Below, one piece after another: positions 17,198 to 26,048 of a DNA stretch of 64,000 nt. Both the position numbers and the translations under genes were made by a program. The DNA is taken from positions 4,836,001 through 4,900,000 of the forward strand of contig NZ_CP022752.1 in the NCBI RefSeq assembly GCF_002263515.1. Direction: 5' to 3'. The stretch comes from Actinopolyspora erythraea (GTDB lineage Bacteria > Actinomycetota > Actinomycetes > Mycobacteriales > Pseudonocardiaceae). How positions within the stretch are numbered: the stretch's first letter is position 1; every line of letters begins with the position of its first letter. The notes beneath the pieces are model-generated. The model saw only the letters and a program-made list of their open reading frames with translations. It was not told the DNA's origin and searched no databases.

Positions 17198-18865
17198 TCA
17201 CCGCGAGGCGACCTCGCCGGAGGCCTCACCCGTCTCTTCCGGACGAGCCCTGGCGGGCGCCCCGGTGGCGTGGTAGTCGGCCTCGACCGTGGTGTCGGTG
17301 CCCTCGGCCGCGCCGAACCGCCGCACCAGTGGGGTCAGCACCACCGCCACCAGCAGGTTGAGCAGCAGTGCCACCGCTCCCACGTAGATCTGGGTCTCGA
17401 TGCCGGAGAGTGGCTGCCAGCCGAAGAGGCTGAAGTCCGACAGCGGCATGGCGGAACCGCCGAAGTGCCCCTCCCCGGTGACCGGGTCCTTGGGGATCAG
17501 GTACAGCTGCCAGAGCCCCCAGGCCATGCCGACCGCCCAACCGGCGACCAGCGCCCAGCGGTGCAGCCACCTGGTGTAGAGCGCGATCGCCACGGCGGGC
17601 AGGGTCTGCAGCACGATCACCCCGCCGATGAGCTGCATGTCGATGGAGAACTGCGGATCGATGAACACGATGCTCAGCACCGCGCCGAACTTGACCACCA
17701 GCGAGGCGAGCTTGGCCTGCTTGGCCTCCTGGGCGGGGGTGGCGCCGGGTCGCAGGTGCTCCTTGTAGATGTTGCGCGTCCACAGGTTGGCCGCCGCGAT
17801 GGACATGATCGCGGCCGGGACCAGGGCCCCGATGCCGATGGCCGCGTAGGCCAGGCCCGCGAACCAGTCGGAGAACATCCGGTCGAACAACACCGGCACG
17901 ATCGTGTTGGAGTCCGGCTCGCCGGTGGCACCGTTGACGATGGGCTCGACCCCGGCGGCCAGCGCGGCGTAGCCCAGCAGCGCCAGCATGCCGAGCAGGA
18001 ACGAGTAGGCGGGCAGCGCGACCATGTTGCGCCGGATGACCCCGCGCCCGGAGGAGGCCAGGATGCCGGTCAGCGAATGCGGGTACAGGAAGAGCGAGAG
18101 CGCCGACCCCAGCGCGAGGGTGGCGTACTGCAGCTGGTTGTGCTCGCCGAGCAGTATCGACCCGGACCCGCCCGAGTCCGGATCGGACAGTTCGGCGGCG
18201 GACTCGTCGATGATCGCTCCCCAGCCGCCGAGCTCGGTGGGCAGGTAGAACACCGCGACGATGATGACCACGTAGATCAGCAGGTCCTTGACGAACGCGA
18301 TCAGCGCGGGCGCGCGCAGTCCGGACTGGTAGGTGTACAGCGCCAGCACCAAGAAGGCGACGAACAGCGGGGCGTGCCCGGCCAGACCTCCCGCGTTGAG
18401 CCCCATCGTGCGCAGCACCGCTTCCAGACCGGCCAGCTGCAGCGCGATGTAGGGCATCGTGGCGACGATGCCGGTGACGGCGATCAGCGTGGCCAGCAGC
18501 GGCGACCCGTAGCGGCCGCGCACGTAGTCGGCTGGGGTGACGTAACCGTGCACTCTGGACACCGACCACATGCGCAGCAGCGGCAGCAGCACCAGCGGAT
18601 AGAGCACCACGGTGTAGGGCAGCGCGAAGAAACCCATCGCGCCGGCCCCGAAGACCAGTGCGGGAACCGCGACGAAGGTGTAGGCGGTGTAGAGGTCCCC
18701 ACCCACCAGGAACCAGGTGATCCAGGAGCCGAACTTGCGGCCTCCGAGCCCCCACTCGTCGAGGTGTTGCATGGACTCGGCCCGGCGCCAGCGCGTGGCG
18801 GCGAATCCCAGGACCGAGACGAACAGGAACAGTGCGGCGAAGACGCCGAATTCGGTCCACTGCAT
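17198..18865 (-). CDS. mctP: Sodium:solute symporter, MctP-type monocarboxylate permease
   Basis: A 555-residue SSS-family transporter with about 13 transmembrane segments. It starts MQWTEFGVFAALFLF and contains WGLGGRKFGSWITWFLVGGDLYTAYTF, the SSS core around the first helices. With the DUF3311 partner upstream it matches the MctP group, which imports lactate, pyruvate, acetate or propionate. The C-terminal cytoplasmic tail is hydrophilic. Normally the DUF3311 gene abuts or overlaps the symporter; here 225 bp carrying repeat copy F separate them. Confidence 0.85.
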   Translation of the reverse strand: MQWTEFGVFAALFLFVSVLGFAATRWRRAESMQHLDEWGLGGRKFGSWITWFLVGGDLYTAYTFVAVPALVFGAGAMGFFALPYTVVLYPLVLLPLLRMWSVSRVHGYVTPADYVRGRYGSPLLATLIAVTGIVATMPYIALQLAGLEAVLRTMGLNAGGLAGHAPLFVAFLVLALYTYQSGLRAPALIAFVKDLLIYVVIIVAVFYLPTELGGWGAIIDESAAELSDPDSGGSGSILLGEHNQLQYATLALGSALSLFLYPHSLTGILASSGRGVIRRNMVALPAYSFLLGMLALLGYAALAAGVEPIVNGATGEPDSNTIVPVLFDRMFSDWFAGLAYAAIGIGALVPAAIMSIAAANLWTRNIYKEHLRPGATPAQEAKQAKLASLVVKFGAVLSIVFIDPQFSIDMQLIGGVIVLQTLPAVAIALYTRWLHRWALVAGWAVGMAWGLWQLYLIPKDPVTGEGHFGGSAMPLSDFSLFGWQPLSGIETQIYVGAVALLLNLLVAVVLTPLVRRFGAAEGTDTTVEADYHATGAPARARPEETGEASGEVASR

Positions 18866-18904
18866 TCTTCAGAGTTTCCTGTCAGGGTTGCCGAGGTGCT
18901 CGGG

Positions 18905-19009
18905 TAGCGGAACCTCCCACCGGCTCTCGCTCCGGGTGCCCGACATCGGGTAGGGACCGCACGACGTCGGGCCTGCCTCGCGAGAGCCGAGGCGGGGAGA
19001 AGCCGCGGG
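18905..19009. repeat. Nested-hairpin repeat, copy F (inverted)
   Basis: Reverse orientation relative to copy A. The inner stem is GCCCGACATCGGG / GACGTCGGGC; the outer arms GGAACCTCCCACCGGCTCTCGC and GCGAGAGCCGAGGCGGGGAGAAGCC pair with some mismatches. It sits between two co-directional genes of the same transport operon (DUF3311 at 19091-19363 and mctP). Confidence 0.8.
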
Positions 19010-19090
19010 TGGTCGAGTCGCGGAGGTGGTGGTTCGGTGCCGCCACCCCGAACGAGCCACACCAGTGGACGACACGAGGGAAAGCATCGG

Positions 19091-19363
19091 TCAGCGCTTC
19101 CCCCCGCCGCCGTCGGTGGTGGACTCGGTCACCGCGCGTTCCCGGCGGTTCGCGGCGCGGACCACCAGACCGACGCACACCACGCCGAGCGGCACGAACA
19201 GGAACTGCGACCAGTAGAACATCGGCAGCCCGAACAGCCTCGGCTCATCGTGATTCCACAGTGGAGTCACGAGCATGAGCAGCGGAACGAGCAGCAGCAG
19301 GTTCCAGGGCGAGCGGTCGGTTCCCGAACGAGCTCCGGTGGTGGAGCCGCGCTGCTGGCTCAT
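19091..19363 (-). CDS. DUF3311 small membrane partner of the symporter
   Basis: A 90-residue protein with two predicted transmembrane helices ([18 protein letters not shown] and [25 protein letters not shown]) separated by a short loop. This is the DUF3311 pattern found directly upstream of MctP-type symporters. It is probably an accessory subunit of that transporter in the membrane. The basic, serine/threonine-rich tail is disordered-looking. ATG 19363 is the only sensible start. Confidence 0.85.
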   Translation of the reverse strand: MSQQRGSTTGARSGTDRSPWNLLLLVPLLMLVTPLWNHDEPRLFGLPMFYWSQFLFVPLGVVCVGLVVRAANRRERAVTESTTDGGGGKR

Positions 19364-19690
19364 GGACGGCCTCCCCAGGCTGTGCCGGTACGAATCACCC
19401 GATCGGGCAGCAGCATGCTAGTCGGAGTCGACCTCGCCGGGAAGGGTTGTCCGACCACGTGGGACACCGACTCGCTGCGTGACCTCGGACTCCGTTGCGT
19501 GCACGGTGTTCCGCGCACCGCGTCCGGCGCCGAGCCGGCGGAAGGCCTCGAAAGGCGCCGGGCGGCGGTCCGGCACACTGTGGCACCGGAGCGCGCTCCA
19601 CGGCGCCCCGCCGACGAGGCGCCCCACCGGGCCGTCATCCGGCGGGGAAACCGGGCATCGAGCGAGAACCTCGGCGACGAAGGCGGACCC
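19364..19690. other. Intergenic region between DUF3311 and dipeptidase genes
   Basis: This 327-bp divergent spacer carries the promoters of both flanking genes. It holds no supported coding region and no repeat copy. An open plus-strand frame spans it but lacks a ribosome-binding site and family resemblance before the ATG at 19691. Confidence 0.5.
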
Positions 19691-20905
19691 ATGACCGAGA
19701 CCACCGAGCCGGAATCGCGGCGGATCGCCGCACGGCTGCTGGCCGAACACCCCGTGTTCGACGGCCACAACGACCTGCCCTGGGCACTCCGCGAGTCGGT
19801 GGGCTACGACCTCGACCGCGCCGACATCGCCTCGGACCAGTCGGCGGCGCTGCACACCGACCTGGCCCGGCTGCGTTCCGGCGGTGTGGGGGCGCAGTTC
19901 TGGTCGGTCTACGTAAGCACGGATCTGACCGGGGACGCGGCGGTCTCGGCGACGCTGGAGCAGATCGACTGCGTGCGTGCGCTGACCGAGCGGTACTCCG
20001 ACCGGCTGGTTCCCGCGTACTCGTCAGCCGACGTGGCGCGCTGCCGCGAGTCGGGCGGAGTCGCCTCGCTGCTGGGGGCCGAGGGCGGCCACTCGATCAA
20101 CTGCTCCATGGGAGCACTGCGCGCGCTGTACGAGCTGGGCGTGCGCTACATGACGCTCACGCACAACGACAACGTCGCCTGGGCGGACTCGGCGACCGAC
20201 GAACCGGCGGCCGGTGGCCTGACCCGTTTCGGCGAGGCGGTGGTGCGGGAGATGAACCGGTTGGGCATGCTCGTCGATCTCTCGCACACCTCGGCCGAGA
20301 CCATGCGGGACGCGCTGCGGGTCAGCCGCGCCCCGGTGATCTTCTCCCACTCCAGCGCGCGGGCGGTCTGCGATCATCCGCGCAACGTGCCCGACGACGT
20401 GCTGCGCTCCCTGGCCGACAACGGCGGAGTCGCGATGGCGACCTTCGTGCCGAAGTTCGTGCTCCCCGAGGCGGCCGAGTGGGACCGGGCCGCTGACGCG
20501 CACCTGAGGGGGCTGGGCCTGCACCCGCTGGACGGCACCGAGCGCGGCCGTCGGGCGCGCGCGGAGTTCGAGCGGGAAAATCCACGTCCCGTGGCGACCG
20601 TGTCGAAGGTCGCCGACCACCTGGACCACATGCGCGAATCGGCCGGGATCGACCACATCGGACTCGGCGGTGACTTCGACGGCACCCCGTTCACCACGGC
20701 CGGGCTCGACGACGTCGCCGGGTACCCCAACCTGCTCGCCGAACTGCTGGACCGGAGCTGGTCCGAGGCGGAGCTGGCCAAGCTCACCTGGCACAACCCG
20801 CTGCGCGCGCTGCGCGAGGCGGAAGCGGTCTCCGAACGGCTCCGGCGCACCGAGGCCCCCTCGATCGCCACCGTGGCCCAGCTCGACGGAGAGCGCACGG
20901 CCTGA
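19691..20905 (+). CDS. Membrane dipeptidase-type metallopeptidase (peptidase M19)
   Basis: A 404-residue renal-dipeptidase-family enzyme with the full metal set: [10 protein letters not shown] near the N-terminus, EGGHSIN with the bridging glutamate, [24 protein letters not shown] and the late GLGGDFDG aspartate. It hydrolyses dipeptides, possibly including D-amino-acid or beta-lactam-like bonds, in the cytoplasm since no signal peptide is visible. ATG 19691 with GGCGGA upstream is preferred over a much longer open frame. Confidence 0.9.
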   Translation: MTETTEPESRRIAARLLAEHPVFDGHNDLPWALRESVGYDLDRADIASDQSAALHTDLARLRSGGVGAQFWSVYVSTDLTGDAAVSATLEQIDCVRALTERYSDRLVPAYSSADVARCRESGGVASLLGAEGGHSINCSMGALRALYELGVRYMTLTHNDNVAWADSATDEPAAGGLTRFGEAVVREMNRLGMLVDLSHTSAETMRDALRVSRAPVIFSHSSARAVCDHPRNVPDDVLRSLADNGGVAMATFVPKFVLPEAAEWDRAADAHLRGLGLHPLDGTERGRRARAEFERENPRPVATVSKVADHLDHMRESAGIDHIGLGGDFDGTPFTTAGLDDVAGYPNLLAELLDRSWSEAELAKLTWHNPLRALREAEAVSERLRRTEAPSIATVAQLDGERTA

Positions 20906-20991
20906 CCACCGAACCGTTTCGCGGGCTCCTCCCGAAAACCGGTTGCGCCCACCGGTAGGAACGAGCGTGGAGCCGTCCGGGAGGAGTCACC

Positions 20992-21543
20992 GTGTTCGCT
21001 CATCCGCTGGGAGCCGACGCCGAGCTGCGACCGCTGGAGCCCTGGCAGGCGGCGGAGTTCGCCGAGTTCACCGAAGCCAACCGAGGGCACCTGGAGCCCT
21101 GGCTGCCCTGGACCGGCATCGTCGTCGACGAGGAGTCGGCCCGGCGGTTCCTGCGCAACTACGCGAACAAGCAGGCCGAGGACACCGGCCGGATCACGGG
21201 GATCTGGTCGCGCGGTGAGCTCGTCGGCGGTGCGTTGTTCCGGGTCTTCGACACCAGCAGCGGTTGCTGCGAACTCGGGGTCTGGCTCTCCGAGTCCGCG
21301 CAGGGGAACGGGTTGGTCACCCGTACCTGCGAGCACCTGATCGACTGGGCCGTCCGGATTCGGGGCATGGCGCGGGTGGAGTACCGGGTGTCGGCCGAGA
21401 ACCACCGCAGCATCGCGGTGGCGAAACGGCTGGGCATGACCCACGAGGGCACGCTGCGCGGCTCCCTTCCCCTGCGCGGCGGGCGGCACGACATGCAGAT
21501 CTGGGCCCTGCTGGCCGAGGAGTGGCACGGCGGGACCTCCTGA
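20992..21543 (+). CDS. GNAT acetyltransferase, RimJ/RimL-like
   Basis: A 183-residue GNAT protein. Motif A is seen as CCELGVWLSESAQGNGLVTRTCEHLI, where acetyl-CoA binds, followed by VEYRVSAENHRSIAVAKRLGMTHEG, typical of the RimJ/RimL/YdaF branch acting on protein N-termini or small amines. The start is GTG 20992 after GGAGGAGTCACC. It lies 86 bp after the dipeptidase on the same strand and could be co-transcribed. The substrate is not predictable. Confidence 0.87.
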   Translation: MFAHPLGADAELRPLEPWQAAEFAEFTEANRGHLEPWLPWTGIVVDEESARRFLRNYANKQAEDTGRITGIWSRGELVGGALFRVFDTSSGCCELGVWLSESAQGNGLVTRTCEHLIDWAVRIRGMARVEYRVSAENHRSIAVAKRLGMTHEGTLRGSLPLRGGRHDMQIWALLAEEWHGGTS

Positions 21544-21830
21544 TCCCACGCCCGCTCCTGCTGATCCACCAACAGTCGAGACACACCGACCACCTCCACA
21601 CGCATCATCCCGACCGGTGCACCCACCGCCTGAAGCCAACCGAGAAACCGCGGCGCCGGTGCTGCGCGACCGGAGCGAACGCGGCCGACGGCCCCACTCG
21701 CGTCGTGCCGCCACGAGGGCGGCCCGGCCCGGCGTGGACGTCCACCGGGTACCGGGCCGCCTCGCGCGGATTCGGCGAAACCCCGACGCGCTCCCCGCCG
21801 CGCTTCCCGACGGGCAGGTGCGGGGGGAGC

Positions 21831-22290
21831 CTAGTGGTCCACCGCGCTTCCCCGCGCGTAGTCGTAGGAGCGCAGCAGGATCCCCCACACCACCTCGATC
21901 TCGTCGCGATCGCGGGACCGTAGACCAGCTGGGTGTTCTGGATCGGGTGGGGGACGCCCCAGCCCGCCTCGGTGACCAGCTTCTTGACCGTGGCGGGCAG
22001 CGTCATGTGCAGGCTGCTGTCCTGCACGGGGTGCATGTGGGCGAACTCCCTGGCCCGTTTTATGAACGCGTCCTCGGGCCGGTGCCGAACTCGGGGGCGA
22101 GATGGACGGCACGCGCCTCCGGATAGGGGACGTGGGTCGGGGCGACGTAGACGCCCGGCAACGAACGCATCCGGCCCCAGAGCTCCTCCTGCAGGTGCGT
22201 CGGAGCGGTCTGGTCGAGTTGGCCGTGCGGTATCGGCCCCCTGGTGAGCGGCTCCGGTCCGGGGCGTTCGGGCAGACTGAGCGCGGACAT
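21831..22290 (-). pseudogene. DUF5519 (luciferase-like domain) gene broken by two frameshifts
   Basis: Three frames together encode one protein. Frame 1 runs from ATG 22290 to LAPEFGTGP near 22077. Frame 2 continues EDAFIKRAREFAHMHPVQDSSLHMTLP to QLVYGP near 21935. Frame 3 carries RDRDEIEVVWGILLRSYDYARG to the stop at 21831. Joined, they match the small DUF5519 family whose members carry EFAHLHP, SLHL and VYGPRD motifs. Both breaks need one missing base next to a run of C. It may be a true pseudogene or two sequencing errors. It is divergent from the MarR gene. Confidence 0.75.
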
Positions 22291-22379
22291 GGCTCCTCCG
22301 GTGGATGGACTTTCGATAGCGGATTTTTTACTCAGAGTTATTTTTCCGTCGAACTGTGTTATGGAGTACTATTGCTGGC

Positions 22380-22898
22380 ATGACTGTCGCGGCGAACATG
22401 CCAGCGGACGGCGTCGAAGCGACCGTCCAGCGGTGGGGGGCCCAACGGCCCGACCTCGACGTTTCCCCGATGTCCGTGATCGGGTGGCTGACCACCGCGT
22501 CCCGGCAGATCGAACGACGCCTGTCGGCCGTACTGACCGATTACGGGTTGCAGAGCTGGGAATTCGACGTCCTGGCCACGCTACGTACAGACGGCGAACC
22601 GTACGAGATGTGCCCCGGGACGATCGGGGGACACCTGCGGGTCTCCAACAGCGCGATGACCAACCGGATCAACCGCCTGGAGGAGGCCGGGCTCGTCGAG
22701 CGGCACTTCAGCCCGCACAACCGCCGAATCATCATCATCCGGCTCAGCGAACGAGGGATCGAGCTGACCGACCGGGCGATGGAATGCTACCTGAACGAGG
22801 GCAGGAGCGCGCTGGAGGCGCTCACCCCGCAGGAGGTGGACCAGCTGTGCGGACTGCTGCGCAAGCTCAGCACCGAAACCGGCACCGAGTCGGTGTGA
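22380..22898 (+). CDS. MarR-family transcriptional regulator
   Basis: A 172-residue winged-helix regulator. The DNA-binding part includes LRVSNSAMTNRINRLEEAGLVERHFSPHNRR, the recognition helix and wing of MarR proteins, followed by a C-terminal dimerisation helix. ATG 22380 is chosen over an upstream in-frame GTG at 22356 on the basis of the GGAG at 22364. The A+T-rich leader 22320-22379 probably holds its promoter and autoregulatory site. It converges on the flavin reductase operon, which it or an unknown ligand could control. Confidence 0.87.
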   Translation: MTVAANMPADGVEATVQRWGAQRPDLDVSPMSVIGWLTTASRQIERRLSAVLTDYGLQSWEFDVLATLRTDGEPYEMCPGTIGGHLRVSNSAMTNRINRLEEAGLVERHFSPHNRRIIIIRLSERGIELTDRAMECYLNEGRSALEALTPQEVDQLCGLLRKLSTETGTESV

Positions 22899-22921
22899 CC
22901 ACGACGACGAATCCCCGCCGC

Positions 22922-23470
22922 TCACGCCCCGCTCCCCACACTGGTGAGGGGTAAGGGCTCGACCCGACGAAACCGCCGCGCCTGGTAGACCAGCGGATCA
23001 CCACGGGTGGTGCCGATCTCCACCGGCCTGCCGAGCAGAATGCTGTGATCGCCCGCGTCCACCGTCTCGACCCGGCGGCACTGCAACCGCGCCAGTGCGT
23101 CCGGATGCGTCGGTGCCCCGTGGTCACCGGTCACGAACCCGGAACCGCTGAAGCGGTCGGCCACCGGCTTGGCGAAACGCTCCGCGAGCTCCCGCTGCTC
23201 CGCGGCCAGGACGCTGACGGCGAAGTTCTCGCAGGTGGCGAAAACGCCGTGGGAGCGCGCCGATTTGGCCTGGCAGACCAGCAGCAGCAACGGCTCCACG
23301 GAGACCGAGGACACCGAGCTGGCCGCGAAGCCCACCGGCTCCGCGTGCTGGTCCAGCGTGGTCACCACGCACACCCCCGCGGCGAGCGAGGCCATCGCTT
23401 CCTTGAACTCGGTCACCAGCTCCTGGTGCGCCGGGATTTCGGGATCGACTTCCAGAACCGTGCGGCTCAA
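22922..23470 (-). CDS. Flavin reductase (NADH:FMN/FAD), two-component monooxygenase partner
   Basis: A 182-residue flavin-reductase-domain protein: MASLAAGVCVVTTLD, then GFAASSVSSVSVEPLLLLVC, RSHGVFATCENFAVSVLAAEQ and a DHSILLGRPVEI end segment. It supplies reduced flavin to a partner oxygenase, almost certainly the acyl-CoA-dehydrogenase-like enzyme encoded two genes upstream. The ATG at 23470 overlaps the stop of the amidohydrolase gene (ATGA), and it is the last gene of the six-gene operon that starts at 29675. Confidence 0.88.
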   Translation of the reverse strand: MSRTVLEVDPEIPAHQELVTEFKEAMASLAAGVCVVTTLDQHAEPVGFAASSVSSVSVEPLLLLVCQAKSARSHGVFATCENFAVSVLAAEQRELAERFAKPVADRFSGSGFVTGDHGAPTHPDALARLQCRRVETVDAGDHSILLGRPVEIGTTRGDPLVYQARRFRRVEPLPLTSVGSGA

Positions 23471-24903
23471 CGACGCTCACTCCCAACAAGACTCGCGGTG
23501 CCGGAGCCGACCGGGGACTCCTTCGCTCCCGCCTCACCCAGCCAGACGCCGTCGGGCTCGCCGAACCACGCCGCTTCCCCCTGATCGCGGTGGAACACCG
23601 TGCGTCCGGCACGGATCGTTCGCTCGACCCGCCCAGTGAAGGTCCAGCCCTGGTAGGCCGACCACCCGCAGCGCGAGCGGACCCCCTCGTCCTCGAGCAT
23701 CCAGTTCGCCTCGGGATCGAGGACGACCAGATCGGCGTCGGCCCCCGGTTCGATGCGCCCCTTGCGTTCCAGCCCGAACAACCCGGCCGGTCCCGTTCCC
23801 AGCAACCGGACGGCCACGCGCAGCAGCTCGTCGGTGCCCCACTCCGGCAGTCGCCTGCGCAACCCGGTGAGCAGAGCGGGAAACAGCTCCTGGACCCCCG
23901 GCAACCCGGGAGGGGCGTCCTCGGGGGAACGGACCTTGTCGGACAGCTCGTGCGGCGCGTGGTCACTGCCCATGCAGGAGGCCTCGCCGTCGATCACCGC
24001 CGCCCACAACCTGTCCTGGTCGGTCCGGTCCCTGATCGCCGGGCTGAGCCTTATGCGCGCCCCCATCCGCCGCGTGTCCTCGGCGGTGAAGGAGAGGTGG
24101 TGCGCGGTGACCTCGAAACTGACCGGCAGCCCCGCGGCACGTGCCGCGCTGAGCAGATCGGCTTCCTCCCGCGAGGAGACGTGCAGCACGTGGATGGGGG
24201 TGCCGTACCCGCGGACCAGCTCGATCAGTTTGGCCACCGCCACCACGCCACCGCTGCGCGGTCGCAGGCGTTCGTAGTCGCGGTAGCTGCCCGGCGCGCC
24301 GTGCCACTGGTCGAGCAGTTCGAAGACCTCGCTGTCCTCCGCGTGGAACAGCAGCCGCAGGCCGCTGTCGGCTCCCCTGCGGAACAGCTCTTCCAGGGCC
24401 CCCGCGTCACGGAGCACGTTCGGGGCGGTGTGGTGACCCGCCAGGAAGGCCTTCGCGGAAGTGGCCTCCCGTGGCGTGAACCCCTCCAGCCGGCGCAGCC
24501 CCGACGGGTCCACCCCCGCGTGAAAGCGGTAATCCACCAGGCTGGTGCCAGCGATCTCGGCGTGTTTGTCGTGGGCGTCCGAGGGGTCGAACAGGGGAGG
24601 CTGGGTGTTCGGCATGTCGATCACGGTCGTTACTCCCCCGGCCACGGCGGCGCGGGAACCGTGCGCCCAGTCCTCCTTGTGCGTGAGTCCGGGGGTCCGG
24701 AAGTGCACGTGCGAGTCGATGAGCCCGGGAAGCAGGTACCGTCCCCGCGCCGTGATCGTGGTGTCGGCGACCGCCTCGGCCCCCGGTTCCAGCAGCCTGG
24801 CGACACGTCCCCCCGAGACCGCGACGTCCAGCCACCGCACATCGCTACCGGTGACCACGCGGGCACCGCGAATCAGCAGATCGAAGGTTTCGGTCGGAGT
24901 CAC
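23467..24903 (-). CDS. Dihydroorotase/hydantoinase-type cyclic amidohydrolase
   Basis: A 478-residue amidohydrolase with a full binuclear metal site by eye: H65 and H67 in DSHVHFR, probable carbamylated K151 in SAKAFLAG, H187 in LLFHAED, H241 in HVLHVSS and D314 in GSDHAPHE. The early segment GGVTTVIDMPNTQPP is dihydroorotase/allantoinase-like. It opens or closes a cyclic amide or imide, but housekeeping pyrimidine synthesis is unlikely because no other pyr gene is near. GTG 24903 overlaps the preceding stop as GTGA. Confidence 0.85.
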   Translation of the reverse strand: MTPTETFDLLIRGARVVTGSDVRWLDVAVSGGRVARLLEPGAEAVADTTITARGRYLLPGLIDSHVHFRTPGLTHKEDWAHGSRAAVAGGVTTVIDMPNTQPPLFDPSDAHDKHAEIAGTSLVDYRFHAGVDPSGLRRLEGFTPREATSAKAFLAGHHTAPNVLRDAGALEELFRRGADSGLRLLFHAEDSEVFELLDQWHGAPGSYRDYERLRPRSGGVVAVAKLIELVRGYGTPIHVLHVSSREEADLLSAARAAGLPVSFEVTAHHLSFTAEDTRRMGARIRLSPAIRDRTDQDRLWAAVIDGEASCMGSDHAPHELSDKVRSPEDAPPGLPGVQELFPALLTGLRRRLPEWGTDELLRVAVRLLGTGPAGLFGLERKGRIEPGADADLVVLDPEANWMLEDEGVRSRCGWSAYQGWTFTGRVERTIRAGRTVFHRDQGEAAWFGEPDGVWLGEAGAKESPVGSGTASLVGSERR

Positions 24904-26048
24904 ACCGTCCACGAGGTACTCACCAGCTCCCTGCTCAGATCGTTGGTCGGTCCCATCAGTGCCACCGCTCTGGCATCGCGTTGCATGCGGTTGATCGGGT
25001 TGCCGCTGACGTAGCCGGTGCTTCCGAGCATGCGCGAGAGCGCCTGCACCACTTCCTCGGAAGTCTCGGCGGCGAAGATCTTGCTGTACAACGTCGTGTT
25101 GCCGGGGTGCTCCGAGACTCTGCTCCCCGCTCGTTCGACGACCCCACGCACCGCCTCGATGCGCGCGCGCAGCTCCACCAGCCGATGCCGGTGCGCCTGG
25201 TGGCCCAGCAACCCCTTGTTCCGGGCGAACTCGTGGACCAGGTCCCAGGCGGCCTCGGCGATGCCGAGCGAAACCGCCCCCAGCGTGGCCCCGGAACGCT
25301 TGACCTCGGCGATGATGCTGCCCGCCTCGTCCCTCGGCCCGAGCAGCGCGTCGCCCGGCAGCTCGCATTCGTGCAGCTGGACGAAGCCGGTGGCCGAGGA
25401 ACGCATGCCCACCAGATCGAGGCCCGTGTCGGGCCGGATCCCCGGATTGTCGGCGGGTACCAGGAAGAAGCTCTGCCCGTAGGAACCGTAGGAGCTCTCC
25501 GCGTCCCGCACGTCGGTGCTCTGCGCGAGTACCAGGTAGACATCGGCCAGTCCGGCCCCGGTGGTGAAGGCCTTACCGCCGCTGACCGACCACCTGCCGT
25601 CGGAGTGCTCCTCGGCCGAGGTGGACAGGTTCTTCTTGTCCGCCCCGGCCCCGGACTCGCTCCAGGCGGAAGCGGCCAGCCACCGTCCGGATGCCAGTTC
25701 GGGGAGCAGTTTCTCCTGCTGCCACCGGGTCCCCCACTCGACTATCCGCGCGCACACCGCCAAGTGCTGGAAGGCGATGATGGCGATCGACGGGTCGTAG
25801 TAGGCGAGCTGGGCGATGGTGCGGTTCAGCTTCAGGAAGTCGCTCCCCGAACCACCGAACCGCTTGGGCACCACCAGTCCGACGACGTCGGACTCGCGCA
25901 ACGCGGTGAGCACCTCGGGATCGGGGCTGCCGCGCAGGTCCGAGTCGGAGCTGCGCTCCGCCAGCAGCCGGAGCAGCTCCTCGCGTCCCGCGTGGTGGTC
26001 TCGCGTCAGCACTTCCTCGGCGTGCGTGTCCAACTCGGTCACAGACAT
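24900..26048 (-). CDS. Acyl-CoA-dehydrogenase-fold flavin monooxygenase (DszC/SfnC-like)
   Basis: A 382-residue protein of the acyl-CoA dehydrogenase fold: SAWSESGAGADKKNLSTS, GGKAFTTGAGLADVYLV, LGIAEAAWDLVHEFA, and a C-terminal MLGSTGYVSGNPINRMQRDARAVALMGPTND. Such proteins encoded beside a flavin reductase, as here, are usually FMNH2/FADH2-dependent N-, S- or C-monooxygenases rather than dehydrogenases. ATG 26048 overlaps the PrpF-like stop by 10 bases, and its own stop overlaps the amidohydrolase start. Hydroxylation of an amide or imide nitrogen is a reasonable inference only. Confidence 0.8.
   Translation of the reverse strand: MSVTELDTHAEEVLTRDHHAGREELLRLLAERSSDSDLRGSPDPEVLTALRESDVVGLVVPKRFGGSGSDFLKLNRTIAQLAYYDPSIAIIAFQHLAVCARIVEWGTRWQQEKLLPELASGRWLAASAWSESGAGADKKNLSTSAEEHSDGRWSVSGGKAFTTGAGLADVYLVLAQSTDVRDAESSYGSYGQSFFLVPADNPGIRPDTGLDLVGMRSSATGFVQLHECELPGDALLGPRDEAGSIIAEVKRSGATLGAVSLGIAEAAWDLVHEFARNKGLLGHQAHRHRLVELRARIEAVRGVVERAGSRVSEHPGNTTLYSKIFAAETSEEVVQALSRMLGSTGYVSGNPINRMQRDARAVALMGPTNDLSRELVSTSWTV

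Noticed and set aside
1391..19009. CRISPR array or insertion sequence for the repeated ~100-bp units
   Set aside because: The units are dispersed, in both orientations, palindromic and without spacers, terminal transposase genes or clear target duplications.
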